Assembly (NCBI GenBank): GCA_963693315.1
Contig: OY856187.1
Span: forward strand, 45,470,235-45,534,234
Direction: 5' to 3'
From: Diogma glabrata
Taxonomy: Eukaryota; Arthropoda; Insecta; Diptera; Cylindrotomidae
DNA: 64,000 nucleotides
In this document: piece by piece, positions 43,090-53,639 of the stretch
Position numbering within the stretch: the stretch's first letter is position 1
Layout of the letters: the number at the start of each line of letters is the position of its first letter
The notes under the pieces: model-generated
Told to the model about the DNA's origin: nothing
The model's database searches: none
The model's input: the letters and a program-made list of their open reading frames with translations, nothing else
Made by a program: the position numbers and the translations under genes

Positions 43090-43385
43090 GTTTATGGCCA
43101 TTTTATAAAACACTGGTCCTTGCATGCTTTCAACTTGTAGAACCTCTGGTTCCATCCTGAATCCCCACAGTTAAATGATGGATTTGGGTTCAACTTAAGA
43201 ATAGAGCGGAAATTGGTTGCTAACGCTGTTTCCACTCTATTCCATTTTCCATAAATGATGTGGCCATCTTCGTCCTTTCTAACAATAACCACCACAATCA
43301 AATTATCTTTTAATATGTCACTAAACATCTTTGAAGAATGAACTTTTATCTTATTGGCCACGGTCACTACCTCATCCTGCGATCT
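43090..43385 (-). pseudogene. LOA/R1-like LINE ORF1 C-terminal domain fragment
   Basis: The open minus frame continues upstream of its first GTG as 'DRKRSQDEVVTVANKIKVHS' and then reads 'NLIVVVIVRKDEDGHIIYGK', 'WNRVETAL', 'NPSFNCGDSGWNQRFYKLKA' and 'CKDQCFIKW'. The pattern 'D....DG.I....W..VE..L', then a Gly-Trp and 'K..AC.D', matches a conserved domain (DUF4780-like) found in ORF1 proteins of such LINEs. It precedes the endonuclease piece in the same strand order. There is no ATG start, so it is a remnant. Confidence 0.65.
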
Positions 43386-43638
43386 TTTACGATCTTTTTT
43401 CTAGAGGCAAGGTTGTTTGGGATCGATGTCGACTTCTTAGCTTCGCCTGCCATAAGTAGCACAATACTACCGCAGTAGGAATTTTATCGCATTTTAACGC
43501 TCAAAGAAAGCATTTTCAGGTTTAGCACTGGCGATATTCTTTTCCGATGGTTCTGAATCAGCCGAGTGAACCAAGTTGGCGGTGGTTGATTTAACCTTAG
43601 AAACTCCACTCGGAACTGGAATATGATGAAAGACCATT

Positions 43639-43995
43639 GATTTTTTATTTTGTATTTCCCCAATTAAAACCCCATTTTAGATTTTTCTAATAGTTATTAT
43701 AATTTGATTCAGTTTTTTTTAATTTTAAAGTAACGTTAAATTTCATTAAATTCCACTTGCCACCCATTTTTAAGCTAACTTTAACTGTAATCCTACGTTA
43801 AAATTACATATCAAATTTTGTTTAAATAAATGTCATTTATTTATTTTATTTCAATTATCATATTATTGTTATTTTATTTTTTATAATGATCCTGAAAATG
43901 GACCTAGCCTGAAATATATAGAAATATTAAATAACAAATATTAATATAAATTGAAAACGAGGTTTTAATTGAGGAAATACAAAATAAAAAATTAA
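43639..43995. mobile_element. Inverted-repeat element (MITE-like), about 357 bp
   Basis: The left end 'ATTTTTTATTTTGTATTTCC' continuing 'CCAATTAAAACC' pairs with the right end at 43961-43994 with two mismatches. An ~18-20 bp direct repeat, 'ATGATGAAAGACCATTGA' and 'ATGATATGAAAGACCATTGA', lies at 43622 and about 44022, with a further ~20 bp of similarity before each, so the element sits between two copies of a short duplicated segment. No coding capacity. Confidence 0.65.
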
Positions 43996-44041
43996 TAACT
44001 ATACTCCCGGCGAAACAAATTTATGATATGAAAGACCATTG

Positions 44042-45694
44042 AGTTTTGAGCGTGTCTTAAGCTACTATAGAGCCCTTTTTCGTCGCTGATACTTTGAACT
44101 CTCAAAATGTTTTAATTTTTACATGTTTTTCTTGTTTTTATTTTTGATTTGTTCTATATAGTTTCAAAGAGTTGCGGATAAAGATGTTCATCTGCACAGA
44201 GACTGTTTATACAGACAATGCTAGGTTATTTCGGAGGTCTTCAGGTATCCGGATACGCCGTTAACGGCTGAAATATTTGACTGGGGACCCAATCTGGAAA
44301 ATTCTAGCACGATACCCGTTACACCGTAATAGATCTCAAAAGAAAAAAGGAATAGGGTGGAAGTGGGAAATGGGTTTAATGGGACAAGAGTAGAGAAGTG
44401 ATTGGTTCGGAGCCCTTATTGATTATTTAGAGGCTGCCCTGATAACGAACGAATCGACCATTGGTATCCGCTATTTACCACCTGTGGTCCCACCTGGTAG
44501 CTAGAACTCGAAGGCCTAAGATATCTTTCCTATCTAGGCTTTTCATGGAGAAAAAATTGTCAGAAAAAAAATTAATTTACGCTCTGGAAACCCCGTACCT
44601 CAGTGCTACATCGACATTTGCCAACTTCCGTTGTTCTTTTTTATGAATTGGTGAATTTCACTCAAAAATCTTATCCTATGCTGGGAATAAAAACAAAACT
44701 GACAACTAAGAACAAAGCGGGAGTGTCAACTGCACTCTAGAAATCCTCTCTAGACAACTCCAATAAATTTACCGTGAAGATTAATAAACTCTTTCAGTGA
44801 CACAATTTTTGTTTGATTCTCTTAAACATAGCTAGTTAGTTCATTCTTTAATCTGCACGAATATAAGTGCTTTTCTGATGTACGAATTTAAAAATGCTAT
44901 GTGTCACACACTGCTCAAAGCTGACATAGAGATTGGCTACTGAGCTGTTGTTCTCTGTTACCGAGAAAAGAAGGATAATAGTCACCTTTCTTTATTCATT
45001 TTAAATTCTTCTAGTAGACTTTAAGGAATATCGAAAAGCTAATGCTAGAACTAAGCTTCAAGTTTCAAAGCTTAAGAACAGTTAAAAATTATGTTCTGTT
45101 TGTTCAACGTGTTTTGTTTTTCGATTTTGATGTTACACTTAATCATATATAGGTCATAGGAGAGTACTAGACAATACTAGAAACTTATCCAATTGATTTA
45201 GGAAAAGTGACTTATCTCAAGAGATAGCATTTTCACAAAGCAATTACACACAGCTGATAAATTCTGCAAGCTGACCAGTCTTTCTAACTTGAAATAAAAA
45301 AGAAATTTTACGTAAAAGAGAGTTCGCCTAACGAAATTATTTAATGTTCTAATTCTTTTTATCTTTGAACCCAATCCGATAAAAAATAACCATGTAGAGT
45401 TAATTAACCTACATTTGTTGATCTGTATATTCAAGATTATGCTAATTTTAGATTTTTAAACTTAATTAAAAAACATAGACCTCCAACGTAAAACAATTTC
45501 AACAGTTGTAGTACCAAGCCATTGTCATTAAAAACCAAAACCAAATTCCATAAATATATTTAAAAAATATATTTAGGACAACAATTTTAATTTCAACCTT
45601 TCAGTAGCACACAAAGCATACATTGCACTGTCAATGAATGATTTTAATTCGTTACGAACGTTCGTTTGTAAAAGATTTTATCACTTTGTCGTTT
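44042..45694. other. Mixed-composition sequence, no gene recognised
   Basis: 44160-44660 is GC-richer than its surroundings and may be an old coding or LINE relic (frame 44461-44646 plus, 61 residues, no family seen). The rest is AT-rich. Confidence 0.3.
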
Positions 45695-45809
45695 TATAAA
45701 TTTGGCCGGAATCAAAATTTACTATTTAAAATTGTTGTGGCAGTCCTTGTTGCTCCAGCACACCGGTGCCAGATTTAAACTAGAAAATTTAATCAGTTTT
45801 TATAAAAAT

Positions 45810-45884
45810 ATGGAACAAAATCCGATTCAGATTGCAAGTTTTTCTCCTTTCGAAAACAGTAGTCCGCTAACTATTACGTCACCA
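45810..45884 (+). CDS. Possible first coding exon, 25 codons
   Basis: An ATG at 45810 opens a 25-codon frame beginning 'MEQNPIQIASFSPFENSSPL' that ends exactly at a consensus donor, GTAAGT (45885-45890), in phase 0. A TATA-like 'TTTATAAATT' lies about 115 bp upstream (45695). The frame in the genome runs on to a stop shortly after the donor. The peptide resembles no family I know. It could be the first exon of a host gene or of a transposon gene, or chance. Confidence 0.25.
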
Positions 45885-45899
45885 GTAAGTCGTCTCTAT

Positions 45900-46738
45900 T
45901 CACAGTCCTGAATTAAACGAATGACATCAACTGATCTTATCACCTGTAATTGGAAATAAGAAAACCAAAACAATCCCAATACAAATATTTAATCTTATTC
46001 GAAATATCTGCCTTTGGGTTAAATGATTTGTTTTTGTTTTTATAATTAAATTCGTTTTTTTGTGTCTTCTAAATAGGAAATGGTCGCGCACGTTCATGTT
46101 TTTTAATATTGTCTTAGATAATTTAAGATTTGTTTGTTTAGTTTTTAAAATTATAATAAAATACATCTAATAAATTATTTTAATTAATTGAGAAAATAGT
46201 TTTAGATTTTTGTTTTTTATGAAATTCCCAACGATTTTTTGTATATCCTTCGTAGAAGATTTACATTTTTCCTGCTGTCTTATATTGTTGTGTCGTTTAG
46301 AAACTTATAAGCGAATAGGTTATTAAACCGTGCAGGTGTTTCATGAGAAACGTACTAAAGCTAAATAACTAAACTTACACATGTTAATCAAATCGTTAAT
46401 GAAATAAATTAAAAATAAAACAAAAAAATTGATTAACATAATTTTAATTTATGTTTGATTTAGTGACCTGGAAGACCACCAAAGATGGGAATAATTAGTG
46501 TTTTTTGAGACTGACCATGTATTGAATTTGCAGTGAAAAACTTATGTAAATGTCAAAAGGCTGGGTTTGAAGGTCCTTCGGAATAGGTTACGATGTGATA
46601 GATAACGAACTTGTAGCCAATTTGTTAGTGGCAGTACTACTGAGAAGAGAAATAGGTACGCTTTGGCTTGTGGAAGGAATTGGTGATTATACACTAACAC
46701 TAGTGAGAAATCTCGTGCACTGCTAGAAAGATAAATCT
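45900..46738. other. AT-rich sequence, nothing recognised
   Basis: No gene, RNA or repeat recognised. The minus frames at 45927-46166 and 46542-46751 are judged incidental. Confidence 0.4.
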
Positions 46739-46864
46739 CTAAAGCCGGCATTCACATACAACAGAAACAGAAACAGAATTTCATACAAATTTGACAGATA
46801 AAAATTCGGTTTCTGTAAAATTTGTATGGAATTCTGTTTCTGTTGTATGTGGTTTCAAGCCTTA
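46739..46864. mobile_element. Small inverted-repeat element, about 126 bp
   Basis: 'CACATACAACAGAAACAGAA' followed by 'TTTCATACAAATTT' on the left pairs with 'AAATTTGTATGGAATTCTGT' and 'TTCTGTTGTATGTGG' on the right, and weaker pairing extends to 'AAAGCC' and 'GGCTT' (as the reverse of 'AAGCCTTAA'). TTAA on the right and CTAA on the left suggest a TTA(A) target, but this is not exact. Confidence 0.68.
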
Positions 46865-47775
46865 ACTGATAAAATCACACTACTGTACACTCATATACAG
46901 TAGAAAATTTTGTAATGTAATTTGTTCGCTGTCTACAACTTTTGTAAAACCAATATTTTTCAGTCAATTATTTGATGTTAAAAAATTTTTCATTATAATA
47001 AATTGACAGATGCTATTTCTCTCAGTATTCAAGACAATTATTTTGTTTTTTGACTAATCTTCAACCACCAAAAGAAGTAAAATTATGCAAATATTTTCAT
47101 TTTTCATAACCGTAAGCCAGAGTGAAATCAAAGTGAAATTTTAAAAATCGGTCGAAGCTTATTCAAATTAATACTAATCTATCTGTAAATGTCACCGTTT
47201 TTTTGTTGTTGTTATGGAAATTTTTATTTTTCTTAACAGCAAACCTCTTCCTTTAACTAATTCAATGCAGACTAGAAAATTCTATTTCCATTTCTGTTTT
47301 GACAAATACAACTCGTTTACATTGCTTGTAGAGAATTTAAAATTGAAAATTTTATTTAGATTTTCTATTTGTGATAGAGAAATTTCCTTTAACTTGTTTT
47401 CTATTTTATTTTTTTTTTTTTGTAAAATGATTTTAAAATTTTTTTTTGTTTACTTTTTCTAACTTAAAAAAAAAGAAGTTAAATAAAAAGTTCGGTAAAA
47501 GAAAATCGTAAGATTTTGTTTTTTTTTTGTTGTTTTTGTTGTTGTCTACTTGACATCTAATTTGTTTTTCAAATGTTGTCAGACAAAATATTTTTATTTT
47601 TCCTATATAAACGATAAACGATTGTTTATTTTAGTTTTTCGTGTTCGAAATTTTTATTTTAAAAAAAATATAACAGATTGGGGATGAAAATTATTTGGTT
47701 ATGTTAATATTTCCAAAGTTTCAATATGAAAACGAAGAACTTGGAAGTTTTTATTTTTTTTTAAATACGTGGGAA
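46865..47775. other. Very AT-rich sequence, nothing recognised
   Basis: Poly-T rich stretch. The 82-residue frame at 47214-47462 is Phe-rich and low in complexity and is not called. Confidence 0.45.
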
Positions 47776-48486
47776 AATATCGTCGCTTTAATAATGAAAC
47801 AACGTATTCGCAAAAGTGTAGTTTCGAGATAATTGGGTTTAAAGATTTTTCGATTTTCTGATTTTCGTAAACTCGGCAGCACTATTGAATGAATAAAGAT
47901 ATTGAAAAAAAAATTTCTGCCAATTAATCTTGACTAATTTCCCTACAGCATATTAAAATTTCACATAGGTACCTGCTGGCTTTTCTACCTAAAAAGAGGT
48001 GAAAAGTCAATCAGGTACCTTATACGTTATTTCATATTTCATATACGTTATTTCATTTTGCATAAAAGTACGATTAAGTCTAAAACTAATTATTATTAAA
48101 CTAACGCATAATATTCTTACAATTTTTTATTTATATGAACCGGCATATCATGTAGTAATGAATGATGCTTATACAATATTTTAGATTTACCATTTCGTGT
48201 GGCGATCGTAATGTATGTAAAGTATACGACACTGATTTTACCTAAGTTATTATTCTGTAGGAATTGAAATATCGTACATGCATTTACGCTGTTTCAATAT
48301 TTAACCGAATTCAAATTTGCATGTACGTTAATTAACAATATATTAATTTTCAACCCCAGTTATAAAAAAATTGGAAAATGTTAAAATGCCACTTTATAGA
48401 CATTCTTATGGGGAATGCAGCGCACCCATTATATAAAAACAACGTATATATGGCATACGTTATTTTATTATTAAAGCGACGATATT
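47776..48486. mobile_element. Non-autonomous element with about 31 bp terminal inverted repeats
   Basis: 'AATATCGTCGCTTTAATAAT' plus 'GAAACAACGTAT' at 47776-47807 pairs with 48455-48486 with three mismatches. The 711 bp between contains two perfect or near-perfect hairpins (47968-48022 around 'AGGTACCTG', and 48275-48328 with 'CGTACATGCA') and no coding frame of note. No clear target duplication was found. Confidence 0.6.
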
Positions 48487-48805
48487 GTTACTATTTTTCT
48501 GTATGTTTGAATAGAACAAAATGTAATAAGATGTATTCGAAAACAAATTGATTCTAACTGTTCTTCAAGATGTTCTTCTTTATCGATGATGATGATATTA
48601 TTAGTTTATGTTCGGCATTGTCGTTCGAGTTATACAACTTGGTAGGTTATCAGAAAATTTTTGAAGGCACATTTTAATATTTAATTTTATTTTTGGAAAT
48701 TTTTGTGGATGATTAAGCTCAAGTAAGCAAGAAAATAATTAAGATATTTTTTCAATTTAAAGAAATAGTTGGAAATTTCTCAGAAAAAAATAATTTCTAA
48801 TTTAC

Positions 48806-48898
48806 GTGTTTCGAATGGATTCGAACCTTCCGCATCAGGGAGAGCCATGTTCGAATCTATTGGCAGACACGCTATCAATTACGCCACTGAGGCGATTA
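48806..48898 (-). mobile_element. tRNA-derived SINE head or tRNA pseudogene
   Basis: On the minus strand an A-box-like 'TGGCGTAATTGATAGCG' (48870-48886) precedes a consensus B-box 'GGTTCGAATCC' (48817-48827), at plausible spacing for an RNA polymerase III promoter. D and T arms can be drawn, but the anticodon region is replaced by a ~29 base loop ('CAATAGATTCGAACATGGCT' and on) and no acceptor stem forms. It is therefore not a functional tRNA. Confidence 0.55.
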
Positions 48899-49291
48899 CT
48901 ATTTTGAAGTTAAAACTTCCTCATCAGTTATCTGTTTACTTAAATTGAATTTCTCCACTGTCATTAGACTCCCTATTATGGAAATATTTTTATATAATAT
49001 CGAGCTAATTGAATTAAATTTCTAGACATTACTTTTGTGTGAATTCATAGACTGGAGAATATTACTATTCTAGTCAACATCCTAAGTCACAAGAGTATAT
49101 ATAGTCATTATTGATTGTTTTCAATCAATTTGAATTAATGGCAAATACTTGGTCAACAATTGTCATATATGTATGCATATTAGACAACATTATGGGAATT
49201 TTATTATAAATTAACGATATTACAAACTGTAATTGGGATAAAATTGGCACATGTTGGATGTATCAATTTTTTTAAGATCTGTTGTAATTAT
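48899..49291. other. AT-rich spacer
   Basis: Nothing recognised up to the target duplication of the hAT element that follows. Confidence 0.4.
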
Positions 49292-49646
49292 CAAGGTTGG
49301 CAAATATCATGATATTTATATAAATATCAAAATATCCGATATATATCAGATATATATCCGATATATATCTAGTTCTGATATTTATTTTGAATAAGTTGTT
49401 TATCTTAAATATTATACAATATATGGCCGTTTCCACACTTGTATGCAGTGCAATGCATCACTCCCTCGTTTCTTACCTCTTCGCCTATAAAATAAATTCA
49501 AATATGGCAACTCCAATTTAGTTTATAGGCAATTTATCAAGCCTATTCATCTATATCTTCGACTACACAAGTCCAAATGACGAATACGGTCGCTCGTTTT
49601 GTCTTGTTTATTTGGTCAAGTTGCATCATCACTACCCACCCATAGA

Positions 49647-50085
49647 AGGTTGTAAAAACGGTCCAGTAATGGTCCATTACTGGCAACCAGTAATGCAGGA
49701 ATGTTCGAGTGGCAACCATAACTGGACCATTAACATAATGTTACTGGATGGTAACATCGAACAATAAATGACTGTCCTTCAAGGGCAGAATAAAAGTCAG
49801 CAATGGCCCATACAAGGTTATACAACTAGTCCAGTAATGGTCAATTACTGGCGACCAGTAATTCAACAATGGCCGGGTACTCGAAACCATGACTCATAGT
49901 ACTGGTAACTACGACTCGGCCATTAACATAATTTTGCTTGTTGATAACTTCGGACAATAAATAGGTGCCATTCATTTGCCAAAGGAAAAAAAGCAATGGC
50001 ACATACATGGTTGTACAGACCCAGTAACAGACCAATAATGATGACCAGTATTGCAGCAATGGCCGAGTACTGGCAATCATGACAG
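49647..50085. repeat. Tandem units of about 167-196 bp inside the old hAT element
   Basis: Units begin at about 49647, 49814 and 50010 with 'GGTTGTAAAAACGGTCCAGT', 'GGTTATACAACTAGTCCAGT' and 'GGTTGTACAGACCCAGTAA'. Each continues with 'CCAGTAAT...CAATGGCC' and 'CATTAACATAAT' words. Short 'ACTGG' and 'CCAGT' inverted words are very dense, including in the following 50260-50640. The 79-residue minus frame here is not a gene. Confidence 0.72.
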
Positions 50086-50648
50086 TTCCAATAAAAAAAT
50101 ATAAAATATCATATGTAAATTTAAATAAATGAAATACAAAATAATTAAAATAAGTAAAAATGAAAAAGTGAATTTTTCAAAATACATATTCCTAAAATGG
50201 ATAATACTCTAGTGAATTTTTTACCAAATAACAAAGATCGCCCAATTCATGGTTCAATGCGGCGCAATGGTTCAGAGCACTGGCGCAATAACAATAGCCA
50301 ATTATTGTTAACTATTAACGTGCCATTACTTGGCCATTTAAAGTAAACCCCACTGATTAATTTCTATAAACCGTAGATTGGTCGCGTCATGGATACAGTA
50401 ATGGTCCTACAACAATAGCCAAATATTGTTTACCATTCATGGGGAAGTGCTTGGCCATTCTAAAGGTAATGGCCATTCAAAGGTAACTAGGCCATTCAAA
50501 GGTATCTAAATACTGGCTCGGTCGATAAATCGTTCTTGTACTGGCCCAATAACAGAAGTCAAGTACTGTAAACCTGATTAGCTGATTATTTTGGCAACGC
50601 TACTACAGGGAGCATAAACGCAGAAAAAAAGTACTGTTAAGTTAACCA

Positions 50649-51165
50649 TTAAAGGGCCAGTGCTTGCCGAATTTCAAATTCTGGAAAACCTGCTTGGGCG
50701 GTCATTTCATTCCACCATGTTATTGGTGGTGTATTTCTAAACTGATATTGATATACATATTTTTGAAATGGTGTAGATTCAGTTGAAAGCGCCATTGCAA
50801 ATGGAATGAAGTCTGAAATAATTATATTTTAATATGAAAGTATATGCTTCTTCTCTTTGGTGGTTGTTCAAACGTTTACCTTTTTCCTTAAAATCGATGG
50901 TCAAGCATCAATTAGCTAGGTGATGATGTGCATTTAAAGCAATGTCTCTCCTTCGATCAAAAAGTTTTTTAACTTCTAAAGGATGCTCTATTTTAAAATG
51001 GACTTCCAGTTTATGCCAAATTTTTACTACAACGGAAATAGTCGTTTTATCTCTTTGAGGTCTTTCTCAAGCAAATGCTATTCTCTTTAGATAACAAAGC
51101 ATATGTTTAGCATTCCTTAAAATATTTATGTCATAAATTTAGTTATGTCAGGATCCTTGTCAGCT
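50649..51165 (-). pseudogene. Degraded hAT transposase, C-terminal half
   Basis: Minus-strand frames give 'KDPDITKFMT', 'TTISVVVKIWHKLEVHFKIE', 'RRRDIALNAHHHLAN', then after a stop 'FKEKGKRLNNHQREEAYTFI', and in a shifted frame 'STPFQKYVYQYQFRNTPPIT' followed by 'WWNEM'. The order 'al...H.LAN.ld....G..L.....e.A..fi' and then 'p..WW' is characteristic of hAT transposases just before the C-terminal dimerisation block. Stops and a frameshift show it is long dead. It differs from the transposase at 35888-37703. Confidence 0.75.
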
Positions 51166-51385
51166 TTAAGGGCATGGCTGAACTAGGTAATATCGATTTG
51201 GCATACGTTTTGCAGGCAGTGCTGTGACAGCTAACAGTTTGTTCCAAATTTAAGGTAGGAATAGTTAATTAATTCTTTTTTATAAATATCATGATATATA
51301 TCAGAGAATAAATATCGTGATATATATCAATGATATATATCGGATATATATCATTGATATATATCATGCCAACCTTGGTAATTAT

Positions 51386-52517
51386 TACATTTAGAAGGTT
51401 ATCAGTTAGCTCGGATAGCTCGGAGCAAAGGTGGGTAAAATATCCGGAAACAGTAATTGCTCGGAGCAAAGGTTGTTTTGTTTTAAAAGGCACTTTTTTG
51501 TTTTAATGATTTTTAAGTTTTTCTAGATGTTCTAGTGTATATTTTAAACTTAGTTGAAGTTTGAATGTATTTGTAACATTTATAAATCATAAAAGTAACA
51601 TTTTAAAATTATGTGCATAGAACAAAATGTGTATAGAATTTTAAGGCATAAATACATTAATATTTGATGTATGACTTTTATGACTAGGATCTTCTAAAAA
51701 GTTATGAATCTTTGATAGGCTAACATTTTTAATAACGTCATTACGACAAATGAAGATTTCGGTCGTATTTTTAAGTTCTAAAAGGAATATGTCTGTGTGT
51801 GATTGCATGTTTAAATGAGGCGTACCCTTTTTCGCCATTTTCTTAACGATACAAATTAAATGAAACAAAAATCAGAATTCAAAATGTTTTGATATTTGGT
51901 TATTCAAAATTAATTATTCAAAGTGCCAGTTTATTTTTTGTGTATGTTTTTACTACCTTCCAAAAACCCCGACACCGTATGTCCGTTTGTTTTTGTAGCA
52001 CAGAGAAAATAGTGAACTTCTTATATCGCCATTTGGAGATTTAATGTGAATCAGTTGTTTTTGAATCACTATTATCAAAAAACATTTTCTTTTTCTTGTT
52101 GAAACCAAAATTTCCTTATATACAGTTTTGTGAAGTTCCTTTTTGAAACGGCTACTTACGTTTCAACCAAAAGCAAAAACCAACTTGGCTAAGAAATGCA
52201 ATAATATCGTGGTGATACAGTACTTGCTTACAATTTACGGTTTTTTTACAATTGTTAAAATAAAATTTTATATGGTATAAACTAGATTTTTGAAAATCCA
52301 ATATTCATTGTGTTGTTGATTTTCCTGAAAGTATAACATTATATTGGTTTTGTGTTTTTTAGTCAAAGTTCTTGATGTGATTCATTAATAATATATACTG
52401 ATAAAAGATAGTGAGTGATTTAGTTATTCGAAAACTCATATAAAACGGTGGGTTAATTTTGCATAGTTTATTCAAACCCAATATTAATTTGTTAACCCCT
52501 TTTGTTGTTCCCAATAG
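51386..52517. other. AT-rich sequence, nothing recognised
   Basis: No gene or transposon end recognised. The 75-residue minus frame at 51641-51868 has mixed composition but no known domain. The last ~25 bp before 52518 form a pyrimidine-rich splice acceptor. Confidence 0.4.
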
Positions 52518-52707
52518 AGGTTAAGGCGTGTCTTTCAAGTACGATTTTGGATCACCTGGTGTTCATGCATAAGTGCAACTACTGCTATATTGAAGCTATA
52601 ACATTCATATTTAGCGCTTATAGTTCAACTACGTCGACTAAAACGCTAGGCCTCACAGGCATTATCATCTATTTGACGAAAGTGATGTGTTTGGCAGATG
52701 ATTTTGG
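52518..52707 (+). CDS. Candidate internal exon of an unknown host gene
   Basis: A pyrimidine-rich tract ending '...TTGTTGTTCCCAATAG' (acceptor AG at 52516-52517) precedes a 190 bp segment, and a consensus donor GTAAGT starts at 52708. One frame is open throughout and encodes about 63 residues, including 'EVKACLSSTILDHLVFMHKC', 'NYCYIEAITFIFSAYSS' and 'TLGLTGIIIYLTKVMCLADD'. The segment is GC-richer than both flanks and uses a varied codon set. The middle and end are hydrophobic (possible helix around 'TLGLTGIIIYLTKVM'). An alternative acceptor 2 bp later would make the exon 188 bp and phase 0. I do not recognise the protein. No neighbouring exon could be identified in the window, so introns would be long. 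Confidence 0.55.
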
Positions 52708-52796
52708 GTAAGTTTATTATCACAACCAAATATATTTATGTTTGTTTTTGGAGTCATATGGAATTAGGTCTATGAGATTCGTTACCTTTACCAATA

Positions 52797-52826
52797 CACA
52801 TTTATTTTATTTTATTTTATTTTATT
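52797..52826. repeat. ATTTT microsatellite
   Basis: About six copies of 'TTTTA'. It lies ~90 bp downstream of the candidate exon's donor. Confidence 0.9.
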
Positions 52827-53199
52827 GAAGTTTAGTTATAATAATTATGATCTTTTATCACAAATGAATTTTAATAATGAATAAAGCTAATCATATCTTA
52901 AATATGAGATAATTTTTTTGTGTGTGTCTGGGATTGAAGGGGGTCTCAACATGAATGAGCTTTGCTGTACTATGGTGCTTTATTTTGTTTAATTAAATTT
53001 TTTTATTATAGCAGCTGATATTACCCAGTGTATCTCCTAACCTACCCCAAAACCGACTCAACCGATTTCGCTCACAAGTGGGATGAGAAGTTTCTGAGAA
53101 TGTATATATACATTTTAGATCAAAGCTATAGTATATAGTACTATAAGCTATAGCTTAAGCGAAGTAGAGAAGACATCGATGTACGATTGCACAGAAAAT
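52827..53199. other. AT-rich spacer with a small hairpin
   Basis: No gene. 'AGCTATAGTATATAGTACTA' and 'TAAGCTATAGCTT' at 53123-53157 can fold on themselves. Confidence 0.4.
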
Positions 53200-53345
53200 A
53201 TCTTGACCATTACAGGACAGGACGAAAGGAGTAGGTCTATCTGACTACATTCGCACTGAAATTTAAAACAAAAACGAAATGGGAATAGGACTCGAACCCA
53301 AACCATGAGATAAAAACTCTCACCGATTAAACTAGTCGGACAAAA
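53150..53345 (-). mobile_element. tRNA-derived SINE
   Basis: On the minus strand 'TAGTTTAATCGGTGAGAG' (A-box, 53318-53335) is followed by 'GGTTCGAGTCC'-like 'GGTTCGAGTCC' (B-box, 53288-53298) at normal tRNA spacing. Downstream comes a non-tRNA body containing 'TTTCGTCCTGTCCTGTAATG' (53208-53227), shared with 15646-15665 and, in variant form, 63139-63158. The head does not form an acceptor stem, so this is a SINE and not a tRNA gene. The left border is approximate. Confidence 0.75.
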
Positions 53346-53639
53346 CAAAAAAATTGCTAAAGCAAAGGACAAAATCGAAACAAAATGTAAACAAATTTGC
53401 GAGACTGTACTGACAAAAGTAAAGGTACGACGAACTTAACTGAAGCCCATGTTTACTGACTCACGTCTTTGGAATGGTATATTTCGCATCGTCGTTAAAT
53501 CACGACCTCCGATCCGTAGGACGGGTTACCAACTAACATGATAGCTTTGGTTTTCAAGAAATTTGGAACTTATTTGGTACTAAGCTGCTTTCCGAGGGAT
53601 AATAGAAGAAACAATCTAGAGTTTGATCCAGAAAGCATC

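Larger units (their letters stand above)
49292..51377 (-). mobile_element. Old hAT element, complete ends, 2086 bp
   Basis: The ends 'CAAGGTTGGCA' (49292-49302) and 'TGCCAACCTTG' (51367-51377) are perfect 11 bp inverted repeats, flanked by an exact 8 bp target duplication 'GTAATTAT' (49284-49291 and 51378-51385). Both subterminal regions are arrays of the palindrome-like word 'GATATATATC' and relatives. The interior has a tandem block (49647-50085) and the C-terminal part of a degraded hAT transposase on the minus strand. Confidence 0.92.

Noticed and set aside
48806..48898. Functional tRNA gene on the minus strand
   Set aside because: D and T arms are plausible but the anticodon loop is far too long and there is no acceptor stem; kept as a tRNA-derived relic.
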